NCBI GenBank assembly: GCA_964531335.1
Contig: CAZHEV010000002.1
Location: 79,084 to 143,083, forward strand
Direction: 5' to 3'
DNA from: CAZHEV01 sp964531335 [NCBI: uncultured bacterium]
GTDB taxonomy: Bacteria > Eisenbacteria > RBG-16-71-46 > CAZHEV01
DNA length: 64,000 nucleotides
The translations under genes were made by a program, and so were the position numbers. The notes under the pieces are model-generated. The model saw only the letters and a list, made by a program, of their open reading frames with translations. It had not been told where the DNA came from and did no database searches. Positions 53,087 to 60,386 of this stretch are shown here, piece after piece. Numbering within the stretch: the stretch's first letter is position 1; every line of letters begins with the position of its first letter.

Positions 53087-54121
53087 GTGAAGGAGATGAA
53101 AAGAGTAAAGCTCATAGTCACGATCGGAGCTCTGGCGATACTGCCGGCCGGTGCGTCCGAGGCGTGGTCCCAGGGTGAAGGCTCCCGGGCGCGGAAGGAG
53201 TTCGAGATCACCTGGAACGTCATAGAGAAAGTCAAGCGGATCGTCGAGGAGAGTGGAAACCGCAGGGCCGAGGATCCTCTGCGCCGCGCGATGGAGGTAC
53301 AGAGGCGGGCCGAACGTGAGCTCGACAGGAACGCGGCCGTGTCCGGCATGCGCCTTACCCTTATCGCAAGGGAGTACGCGAAGCGTGCCGCCAAGATCGC
53401 GGGCGAGCTCTCCGAGAACAAGGAGTTCGTGTTCAGGCAGCTGGAGAGGACCCGCGAGATTCTGCGCCGGGTGAGCGAGGAGGCGGGCGGCCGGGACCAG
53501 GAGCGGTTCAGAGACCTCTTGAACAACGCCTTCGAGCGGCAGGCGCAGGCCGAGACCTCATTCAGGGAGCAGAGGTTCCGCGTGGCTTTGAGGATGACGC
53601 AGCTCGCTAGGGAGCTCGCTCACAAGGCCCTGGAGCTGACAAGGGGCGAGCCGGGGGCGGGCCCCGAGAGAGTAAGAGCGGCGCTGGGGAGGACCGACGA
53701 GGTGCTGGGGCGCGTAACGAGGGACCTACAAGGCGACAGGCCGCCGCTTCTCGAGGAAGCGTACAGGCTCCAGGACAGGGCCGAGCATCACCTCGAGGAA
53801 GGGCGCCCCGCGCCGGCCCTGAAGCTGACCCTCACGGCCAGGGATCTCGCCGGAAGGGCTATGAGAGAGGCCATCGAGGGTGACGGCGCGGCCGCCGTGG
53901 GTCAGGAGATAGAGGCGACCAGGGATTTCCTCGCCGGCGCCGAGGAGCTCGCCCGCGACAGCGGCTCAGAGGAGGCCATGGCGCTTGTGAGAAAAGGCTA
54001 CCAGCACCTCAACAGAGCCGAGGATCATTTCGCCGGCGAGGATTACATGGCAGCGCGCGCCGAGCTCAAGGTCGCGAGGCGAAGCGCCGAGAGGGCCGTG
54101 GAGGTGGCCGGAGGGAGATAG
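53087..54121 (+). CDS. Exported helical protein with four long repeats
   Basis: A 344-residue protein with a signal peptide (VKLIVTIGALAILPAGAS) followed by four related all-helical repeats of about 70-80 residues. Each has a block like A-x-x-x-Q-x-R-A-E followed by G/R-x-x-x-A-L-x-L-T-x-x-A-R-x-x-A-x-x-A, for example ALRMTQLARELAHKALEL and ALKLTLTARDLAGRAMRE. Charged residues dominate, with coiled-coil character. I do not recognise the family. The GTG at 53087 is used; an ATG at 53096 is the alternative. It is followed after 3 bases by an outer-membrane barrel gene. Confidence 0.65.
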   Translation: MKEMKRVKLIVTIGALAILPAGASEAWSQGEGSRARKEFEITWNVIEKVKRIVEESGNRRAEDPLRRAMEVQRRAERELDRNAAVSGMRLTLIAREYAKRAAKIAGELSENKEFVFRQLERTREILRRVSEEAGGRDQERFRDLLNNAFERQAQAETSFREQRFRVALRMTQLARELAHKALELTRGEPGAGPERVRAALGRTDEVLGRVTRDLQGDRPPLLEEAYRLQDRAEHHLEEGRPAPALKLTLTARDLAGRAMREAIEGDGAAAVGQEIEATRDFLAGAEELARDSGSEEAMALVRKGYQHLNRAEDHFAGEDYMAARAELKVARRSAERAVEVAGGR

Positions 54122-54124
54122 TAC

Positions 54125-55423
54125 GTGCACCGCTTTTCCGCCTCCGTTTTTCTAGTCGCCTCCCTCCAACTGTTCCTGCCCTTCCGCCCGGCGTCGGCCG
54201 CGGTGGGCTTTACGGGCCGACTGTCCCTTTCCACGGACAGCGCCGGCCAGGAGTTCCTTCAGGTCAACCTGGGAGAGATCCCCGGCACGATCGAGGCCCT
54301 CGAGAAGATACGGGACTCGGAGACCCGCTACAACGCGATCCTCGAGACCGACTGGGACTTTACGCTGTCAGACGAGCACCGCGTGCTTCTCGGCAACAGC
54401 TTCCGCTACGGGAGCGCTCTGGTCCGGGACAGGATCGAGCTGGGCTACAGGTACCGCTCTCCCGGCGGGACCAGGCTCGACCTCGACTCGGAGACGGACC
54501 TGGAAGAGGGAAAGATCTTCGACCGCGACGAGAGCGACGTGCGGCAGACCTTCATAGGGCGCTGGAACCGGCCGGTCGGAGGTTCCGGAAACAGGATCGA
54601 GGTGTACGGCAGGGCGGAGGTGAGGCGGGTCTCGGGAGACACGCTCTTTTTCCCACAAAGCCACAATCTCGGCAAGGCCAGGGTCACCTGGTTCAAGGAC
54701 GTGGGTCTGCTCGGCAGCTTCGACATAGGCTACTCGCTCTTTGGGGTGGCGGTGGTGGACTCGGCGCCGGGCTCCTACGTGGAGCACGAGATGACGAGCG
54801 CTCTGGACGTCTACTCGGGCACGTCCGTGCACGTAAGCGCGCACGCGATGGGGACCCGTCGCGTGTACGTCAACTCCGACAACTCAGCCGCGACGGGGTG
54901 GGGCCTTCTCTCGCGCGGGAGCTTCCGGTACTCTCCCATGCTCGCCCTGGACCTGGAGGGACGTCCCTCCTTCGAGCTTGCGAGATACGACAGGCCCGAT
55001 TTCATATACTTCGACTACCACAGGCTGGGGCTGGACCTGGGGCTTAAGATCCGCCCCGTGGATGAGATCGGGGTCGAGGCTTTCCCCGGCGTGGAGTTTC
55101 TGCGGGCGCCGGACTCCGACAGGGAGGACTACGACCAGGTACACGTGTCCTTCGGCGCCGACGTGATAGCCACCGGAATCTGGCTCGACGCGAGCTACAA
55201 AGTCGGCCGAAGGGATTACGCCTCGCCCGCCCCCCGCGACGAGCTGGAAAGCGTCCCCCGATCGGACTACACGTTCGGCGATCTGCTCTTCCTCGCGGAG
55301 AAGTCCCTGTGGGGGCCCTTCTCCTTCAGGCTGACGGCGAGCCACAACGTGGAGTGGCACGAGCTCCGCGAGGACGACGTCACGGTCTTCCTTCTCAGCA
55401 GCGAGGTATCTTACAGGTTCTAG
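54125..55423 (+). CDS. Predicted outer-membrane beta-barrel protein
   Basis: A 432-residue exported protein with a signal peptide ending near PASAA. The rest is rich in amphipathic strands such as RVLLGNSFRYGSALVRDRIE and FSFRLTASHNVEWHEL, with polar turns, and the chain ends in SSEVSYRF, a terminal Phe insertion signal. The strand pattern suggests about 16-18 strands. I know of no named family. It lies 3 bases after the helical-repeat gene and shares its likely sigma54 control, so an envelope function under the two-component system is probable. The start is GTG. Confidence 0.65.
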   Translation: MHRFSASVFLVASLQLFLPFRPASAAVGFTGRLSLSTDSAGQEFLQVNLGEIPGTIEALEKIRDSETRYNAILETDWDFTLSDEHRVLLGNSFRYGSALVRDRIELGYRYRSPGGTRLDLDSETDLEEGKIFDRDESDVRQTFIGRWNRPVGGSGNRIEVYGRAEVRRVSGDTLFFPQSHNLGKARVTWFKDVGLLGSFDIGYSLFGVAVVDSAPGSYVEHEMTSALDVYSGTSVHVSAHAMGTRRVYVNSDNSAATGWGLLSRGSFRYSPMLALDLEGRPSFELARYDRPDFIYFDYHRLGLDLGLKIRPVDEIGVEAFPGVEFLRAPDSDREDYDQVHVSFGADVIATGIWLDASYKVGRRDYASPAPRDELESVPRSDYTFGDLLFLAEKSLWGPFSFRLTASHNVEWHELREDDVTVFLLSSEVSYRF

Positions 55424-55487
55424 GGGGAACCCGCACCCGCTACGACGGCGCGCCCGGAGGTCGCATCATTACCTCGACCGCGGCCCG

Positions 55488-55516
55488 TTGACCCGACCCG
55501 ACATGTGTGGCATTCT
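55488..55516 (+). promoter_or_regulatory. Weak possible promoter for the tRNA-binding-domain gene
   Basis: TTGACC (55488-55493), 17 bases, CATTCT (55511-55516). The -10 is poor, but the position about 85 bases before the ATG is suitable. Confidence 0.3.
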
Positions 55517-55601
55517 CTGCGAGAGCACGCCGAGCAGATCCAGTCCAGTGAGGACAAAGCCACGTCGTGGTATTTGGGAGCAAGCTCGAAAGGAGTCTCA
55601 C

Positions 55602-55940
55602 ATGTCAGCGGACAAGGCCGTTGTGGACATCGACTTGTTCAAGCAGCTCGATCTCAGGGTGGCGAAGGTGCTGTCCGCGGAGAAGCCGGAGGGCGCCGAC
55701 AAGCTCGTGGTCATGCAAATAGACGCGGGCGGTGAGGAGACACAGATAGTGGCGGGGATAGGCCCGTGGTACAAGCCGGAGGAGATGGTCGGCAAGACGA
55801 TAGTCGTTGTGGTAAATCTAAAGCCCGCGAAGATAAGGGGGGTCGAGTCCAGGGGCATGCTCCTCGCCGCCATGCACGACAAGAACCTGGCAATAGTGAC
55901 GCTGGACAAGGACCTGCCGCCGGGCGCGCAGATAAGCTAG
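55602..55940 (+). CDS. Stand-alone tRNA-binding domain protein (MetRS beta/CsaA-like)
   Basis: A 112-residue OB-fold protein: DIDLFKQLDLRVAKVLSAEK, EGADKLVVMQIDAGG, VAGIGPWYKPEEMVGK and KIRGVESRGMLLAA. This is the EMAP/Arc1p-type tRNA-binding domain found at the C-terminus of MetRS (beta subunit) or as a free protein. It may serve MetRS in trans; CsaA-like chaperone proteins are related. The ATG at 55602 has AAGGAG 7 bases upstream and gives the exact domain start. No metG catalytic gene is in the window. Confidence 0.85.
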   Translation: MSADKAVVDIDLFKQLDLRVAKVLSAEKPEGADKLVVMQIDAGGEETQIVAGIGPWYKPEEMVGKTIVVVVNLKPAKIRGVESRGMLLAAMHDKNLAIVTLDKDLPPGAQIS

Positions 55941-56042
55941 ACCGGTTCCGGTTGGGCGATCGCTTTGCCCTGGCGTTCCATGTGAGATGACGCAAGGCGC
56001 CTCACCCCTGCGCGCTGATCCCCCGGCTCCCCGAGGCTCCTT

Positions 56043-56057
56043 GCCCGCCCCGCGGGC
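56043..56057. terminator. Small hairpin at the end of cpoB
   Basis: GCCCGC (56043-56048), loop of 3, GCGGGC (56052-56057). It lies between the convergent tRNA-binding-domain gene and cpoB and overlaps one base of the cpoB stop codon. No T-run is present. Confidence 0.35.
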
Positions 56058-56884
56058 TAGTTCAGCATGGAGAGCTGATCCCGGGCTATCGTGGCCTCGT
56101 CCGTGTGGGGGTAGAGGTCCACCACCTGGCGGAATATCTTCTTCGCGCTGGCCCTGTCGCGCACCTCGAGGTAGCTCATCCCGAGCTTCACCATGGCCCC
56201 GGGCACCTTGTCTCCGCGCGGATACAGGTCGAGCACCTTCCCGAACTCCTCTATCGCCCTGTAGTAGTCCCTCTGGGCGTAGTAGCACTCCCCGATCCAG
56301 TACTGCGCGTTGTCCGACTGCTCCGTGTCGGGATACGCCGCGATATATTGCTCGAAACCCTGGATCGCCAGATCGTAGTTTCCTCTCGTATAGTCGAGAT
56401 ACGCCGTGTCGTATATCTCATCCGGGGCCGCCCCCGGCATTTCCATTCCTTCCGCGGCTCCCGACCTTATCGTGTCCGGCTGCATCGTCTTCCAGGACGC
56501 GGTCTCCATCCTTCTCGTGAAATTGCCGACACGCTCGGTGCTCTCCAGGGTCTGCATGCGCAGGTACTCCAGCTCGGCCAGCATCTCATCCAGCCTGGTA
56601 TGAGTGCCGGCCGTGGTCTCGCGGACGTACTTCTCCTGCTCCGAGACGCGTGCCTCGAGCTCCTCTATGCGCTCCAGGATCCTCTGCTGTCGCTGCTTGA
56701 CGAGCTCCATGTCGTCCTGGGTCTTCTGAGTGTTGATGGGGGACCTCAGTATCTTCATCCCATAGCAGCCGGGCAACAACAAGAGAGACGCCAGGATGAC
56801 GCACACAGGCGCAAGACGGCGCAGCCTCTCAGATGCCGAGGCCTTCCGGGCGGACAACTTGCTACGGGCCGATCGGTTTCTCAT
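56057..56884 (-). CDS. cpoB: Tol-Pal system coordinator CpoB/YbgF
   Basis: A 275-residue protein with a lipoprotein-type signal (VCVILASLLLLPGC), a coiled-coil (about 55-120; QRQQRILERIEELEARVSEQ) and three C-terminal TPR units (YDTAYLDYTRGNYDLAIQGF, YWIGECYYAQRDYYRAIEEF and VKLGMSYLEVRDRASAKKIF). CpoB links Tol-Pal constriction with peptidoglycan synthesis. E. coli CpoB is soluble and periplasmic; here a lipobox suggests membrane anchoring. The gene is last in the operon, 37 bases after pal. Confidence 0.88.
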   Translation of the reverse strand: MRNRSARSKLSARKASASERLRRLAPVCVILASLLLLPGCYGMKILRSPINTQKTQDDMELVKQRQQRILERIEELEARVSEQEKYVRETTAGTHTRLDEMLAELEYLRMQTLESTERVGNFTRRMETASWKTMQPDTIRSGAAEGMEMPGAAPDEIYDTAYLDYTRGNYDLAIQGFEQYIAAYPDTEQSDNAQYWIGECYYAQRDYYRAIEEFGKVLDLYPRGDKVPGAMVKLGMSYLEVRDRASAKKIFRQVVDLYPHTDEATIARDQLSMLN

Positions 56885-56921
56885 CTGGCGTCATCTCCTT
56901 CCGGGCGAGGGGCGTCGGGCT

Positions 56922-57479
56922 CTACTTTACGACGAAGTGGGCGCGCCTGTTCTTGGCCCAGGCCTCCTCGTTGTGCCTTGGATCCAGGGGGCGCTCCTTG
57001 CCGTAGCTTATTACCGAGATCCGCGAGGGGTCTATTCCGTAGCTCACCAGGTATCTCTTGGCGGCCAACGCTCGCTTCTCTCCGAGGGCCAGGTTGTACT
57101 CGACGGTGCCGCGCTCGTCGCAGTGTCCCTCTATGAGCACGTCAACCCACATGTTGCCCGTCAGGACCTCGGCGTTCCGGCTCAGCTTCTCCTTCGCCTC
57201 GGAAGTGAGCGCGTACTCGTCGTAGGCGAAGCGGATGTCCTTGAGGAGCAGGCTTATCTCTTCCTCGTCGGGCTGCTCGTCCGGCCTGCCGGTCTCCTCG
57301 GGAGGGGCCGTCTCCTCGGGCTGTTCTATCTCCTCCTCGGGCACGTCCCTCTCGCCCGGCTCCATCTCGGGCTCCGGCTTCTCGCCGCAACCGGCCATGG
57401 AAAGCAGGGCCACGGCGGCCACCACGCCCAGAACCAACGCCATGCTCGCAGTCTTCGATCCAGCTAGCCTCAATTTCAT
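56922..57479 (-). CDS. pal: Peptidoglycan-associated lipoprotein Pal
   Basis: A 185-residue outer-membrane lipoprotein with lipobox LLSMAGC, a Glu/Pro-rich linker of about 45 residues and an OmpA-like domain: LIEGHCDERGTVEYNLALGE, RALAAKRYLVSYGID and the diaminopimelate-binding NRRAHF region. It ties the outer membrane to peptidoglycan and binds TolB. The ATG at 57479 is chosen for the GGAGGAG directly upstream. An earlier in-frame start at 57569 would put 30 non-signal residues in front. Confidence 0.94.
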   Translation of the reverse strand: MKLRLAGSKTASMALVLGVVAAVALLSMAGCGEKPEPEMEPGERDVPEEEIEQPEETAPPEETGRPDEQPDEEEISLLLKDIRFAYDEYALTSEAKEKLSRNAEVLTGNMWVDVLIEGHCDERGTVEYNLALGEKRALAAKRYLVSYGIDPSRISVISYGKERPLDPRHNEEAWAKNRRAHFVVK

Positions 57480-57581
57480 GTTCTCCTCCGCTCGGTGTCC
57501 CGGGCGACGGGCCGCACCATGCGGCCGCTCTCCCGGAGACGGGTGCTGCGTCCGGCTCCATGCCGGCACCTCTTTTGACCA

Positions 57582-58880
57582 TCAGTCATCCAGACGCGGC
57601 GACCAACTGGGGCCGAAGCTCTCCCCGGGACCTCCTGATATTCTCCTCTGGCCGCTGCCGTCGTCGTTCATCAAGTATATCTCCCTGGAGCCCCCTCTCG
57701 TTGAGCTGAAGCACAGGTGCCTTCCGTCGGGAGCCCAACGTGGATTCTCATTGTTGCCGGCGTTCCATGTCAAGAGCTGTTCGGGCCCGCCGTACACGCT
57801 GACCACGGCTATCTCCATCCTGCCCTCGCGCCTGGACACGTAGGCGATCTTGTCGCCCTGCGGAGACCAAGCCGGCGAGTCGTTCAGGCTTCCCTCGTAG
57901 GTGAGGCGGCGCACGTTGGTCCCGTCGGCGTCCATCACGTACACCTGGGGGATGCCCGACCGGCTGGAGGTGAACGCTATCTGGCGGCCGCTGGGTGACC
58001 AGGTGGGCGACGTGTCTATGGCCCTGTTGAAGGTGACCCGCTTCGGCTTTGAGCCGTCGGGCTCCGAGATGTATATCTCCGCGTCGCCGTCTACGGTCAT
58101 GGTAAAGGCCAGGCGCTCGCCGTCCGGGGAGAAGGCGGGGGCGCTGTTTATTCCCGGTCGCGACGATATGACCCAGCTCGTTCCCCCCGTCCTCTTTATC
58201 CCGTAGAGGTCGGGGTTGTCCTTTCGGTATCCGGTGAAGACTATGACCTCGCCGTCCGGGGACCAGGCCGGCGACAGGCACAAGGAGTTGTGAGCCGTGA
58301 GCGCCCTTTCCCCGTAGCCGTCGTAGTCCATCACGTGAAGCTCCTGAGACTCCCCGTCGGACGCTACGAAGGCTATCTTAGTCTGGGCTATGCCGCTCTC
58401 CCCGGTCAGGTAGTAGACTATGTCGTCCGCGAACTTGTGAGCCGCCTTGCGCGAGAGGTCCTCCGCGAATGTCCACCGCTTCACGAATATGGCGCGCCCG
58501 TTCGGGAACTCCTCGAGCCATCCCTCCAGGTAAAACCTCTGTCCCCTGCGCCCGATCCTTCCTCTGGCCACCGCCCGCAGGTCGGCGTAGGAGGTCTCGG
58601 GCCGCTCGAGCGAGAAAGGCACGAGATCGAAGAGGCCGGACAGGTCGAGGTCGTTCTCGAGCACGGAGTGGACCGCCTCGGCCACCCTGGCCTCGTCGGG
58701 GTCCCGCTCCACGGTTCTTATCCTCTCGAGCCCCAGCGGAATGGTGTACTCGCGAGTCTCCCTTATGGTGATGCTGACCTCGGTCTGCGCCGATGCCCGC
58801 GGCGGGGCCTGTGAGGACAGGACCATGACGGCCGCCACTAGCGCCGCCGCGCGGGCGGCTCCTGCAAATGTGCCTATCAT
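57582..58880 (-). CDS. tolB: Tol-Pal translocation protein TolB
   Basis: A 432-residue periplasmic protein: a signal peptide, an N-terminal alpha/beta domain (about 35-160) and a six-bladed propeller (about 165-430) shown by repeated PAWSPDGE, PAFSPDGERLAF, PTWSPSGRQIAF and PAWSPQGDKIAY blocks. TolB binds Pal and TolA. Its ATG overlaps the tolA-like stop by four bases, so the two are coupled. Confidence 0.95.
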   Translation of the reverse strand: MIGTFAGAARAAALVAAVMVLSSQAPPRASAQTEVSITIRETREYTIPLGLERIRTVERDPDEARVAEAVHSVLENDLDLSGLFDLVPFSLERPETSYADLRAVARGRIGRRGQRFYLEGWLEEFPNGRAIFVKRWTFAEDLSRKAAHKFADDIVYYLTGESGIAQTKIAFVASDGESQELHVMDYDGYGERALTAHNSLCLSPAWSPDGEVIVFTGYRKDNPDLYGIKRTGGTSWVISSRPGINSAPAFSPDGERLAFTMTVDGDAEIYISEPDGSKPKRVTFNRAIDTSPTWSPSGRQIAFTSSRSGIPQVYVMDADGTNVRRLTYEGSLNDSPAWSPQGDKIAYVSRREGRMEIAVVSVYGGPEQLLTWNAGNNENPRWAPDGRHLCFSSTRGGSREIYLMNDDGSGQRRISGGPGESFGPSWSPRLDD

Positions 58881-59695
58881 CTAGTTCCCTCGTTGAAGAC
58901 GAAGCTCACCTGAACGCCCAGGCGGTTCTCCTCGTAAGCCCTGGGCAGGGGCGGCGCCGGGTTCGAGTTCACGACGGCCCTGAGGGCCGACTGGTCGAAG
59001 AACCTGATCCCGCTCGACCCGCTGACGTCCGCCCGGCTTATGGTCCCGTCGCGGCTTATTGTAAATCTCACGACCGCCGATATGCCCTCTTCCTTTACCG
59101 GAAGCCCCGAAGGGGGTTTCCAGTTCCTCTGGATCTTGTCGCGGAGCATGGCCAGGTAGTAGTTGAAGTTGAAATTCGGGTTGTCCACCTGAACGCCTCC
59201 CACGGAGCTGGCCTGCTCGGTCTCCTCCTCCTCGGCGGTCTCGCCCGCGGGCTCGTCCGGGGGCTCGGGCGGCTGTTGCACGGGCGGCTCCTCCTTGGGC
59301 GCCGGCTTCTTCTCGGGCTCGGGCTTCTTCTCCTCCTTTTTCACCTCGGGGTTTATCTTGACGACTTCCTCTTCCTTCTTCTCCTCGGGCTCCACGTCCT
59401 TCTGCTTTTCCACGACCTTCTTGGGGGCGGGCTTCTTGACGGGCTCCTTCTCGGGCTCGGGCTTCTTGGGCGCCGGCTTCGGCCTTTCCATCTGCACGAG
59501 AGATACCTCGAAGGGGCCCTCGGGCATCTCCGGCCTGACGGTCCTGCTATAAGATATAGAGAAAACGGATATGACCACCACGTGGATGACGAGCGAGATC
59601 AGAATGTACTTTCTGAAGACGCGCTCGCTCTTGTCGTAGGCGTCGTTGGGGGGTTCCGTCAGAAATGTCCTGATATCTGCGAGGATCTTCTTCAT
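58877..59695 (-). CDS. TonB/TolA-like protein of the Tol-Pal operon
   Basis: A 272-residue protein with one membrane segment near the N-terminus (ILISLVIHVVVISVFSI), a long Lys/Pro/Glu-rich linker (about 75-165) and a C-terminal TonB-type domain (VVRFTISRDGTISRADVSGS, SALRAVVNSNPAPPLP). It should transmit inner-membrane energy to TolB/Pal. The ATG at 59695 begins the membrane-proximal segment; the frame is open further upstream but without sense. Unusually, no tolQ or tolR precedes it. Confidence 0.85.
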   Translation of the reverse strand: MKKILADIRTFLTEPPNDAYDKSERVFRKYILISLVIHVVVISVFSISYSRTVRPEMPEGPFEVSLVQMERPKPAPKKPEPEKEPVKKPAPKKVVEKQKDVEPEEKKEEEVVKINPEVKKEEKKPEPEKKPAPKEEPPVQQPPEPPDEPAGETAEEEETEQASSVGGVQVDNPNFNFNYYLAMLRDKIQRNWKPPSGLPVKEEGISAVVRFTISRDGTISRADVSGSSGIRFFDQSALRAVVNSNPAPPLPRAYEENRLGVQVSFVFNEGTR

Positions 59696-59932
59696 ATTCC
59701 CAGGGTTCCAGCGAGCGTGTTCTCCCGCGCCGCCGCGCCGCCGAACCGACCGGCTCGGGGGAGCATTTTCGGCCTCTTGCCACAAGCCGGCAGAGAGCTC
59801 CGCCGCGTCCGGCCGCGCTCCACGGCGGCAGCCTGCGCCTCCGCCGGCCCCGTGTAGGGGCCGTGGGAGCCGCAGCTCAAAATGCGCACACCCCGGTGAG
59901 AATGCCTCACACCCTGACGACATCCGATGCTC

Positions 59933-59961
59933 AGTCTACAACGGCATTACGCCGCGTTCAA
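59933..59961 (-). promoter_or_regulatory. Predicted promoter for the tolA-tolB-pal-cpoB operon
   Basis: On the minus strand TTGAAC (59961-59956), 17 bases, TAGACT (59938-59933). The start would be near 59926, with a leader of about 230 bases. The gap 59696-60386 (691 bases) holds this and the EF-G promoter; I see no gene in it. Confidence 0.5.
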
Positions 59962-60254
59962 GAGGGGAGTTGCGAGCATCCGGCTCCGGGGAGAGTCCGG
60001 GCCACACCGTCTGTTCCGGTGAGCCCTCGAGGCCGTAGCGGCGCTGTCGCGGGAGAGCCGGCGCGCCGCGCCGGCCACCGGGCGGGCGAGGACCGGAACG
60101 GGCCCGCGCCGCGCGGATCGGCGCCGCTGAGGGCGCGGCTCGCCCGGGGCGCGCAGTCGCGCACCGCCGGGCGCAGGCACGCTCTTTGGGCGTCCAAGAC
60201 GGGCGCCGCAGGCCCGAGCGGGCCCGGAAGAGGGCCGCATTTTCCCTAATTCCA

Positions 60255-60283
60255 TTGACAGGACGCCTTTCGACTGGTATTTT
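60255..60283 (+). promoter_or_regulatory. Predicted promoter for the EF-G paralogue
   Basis: TTGACA (60255-60260), 17 bases, TATTTT (60278-60283), in a locally AT-rich patch. The start would be near 60290, about 97 bases before the TTG at 60387. Confidence 0.65.
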
Positions 60284-60386
60284 TTTCCGTACGCAATAGT
60301 GTGTCCTTTCCTGTTTATCCCTTGGAAAGACTAAGCCCTGCCGGATGGGTGTCCGGCGGCGTATATTTTGATGGGGGGGTGTTCCT

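Noticed and set aside
59990-60250. Possible RNase P RNA: GGGGAGAGTCCGGGCC near 60000 resembles the conserved GAGGAAAGTCCGGGCT block.
   Set aside because: No matching GGTAAGAGC region or 3' ACAGAA block follows on either strand within a suitable distance, and the area is very GC-rich, so a chance match is likely.
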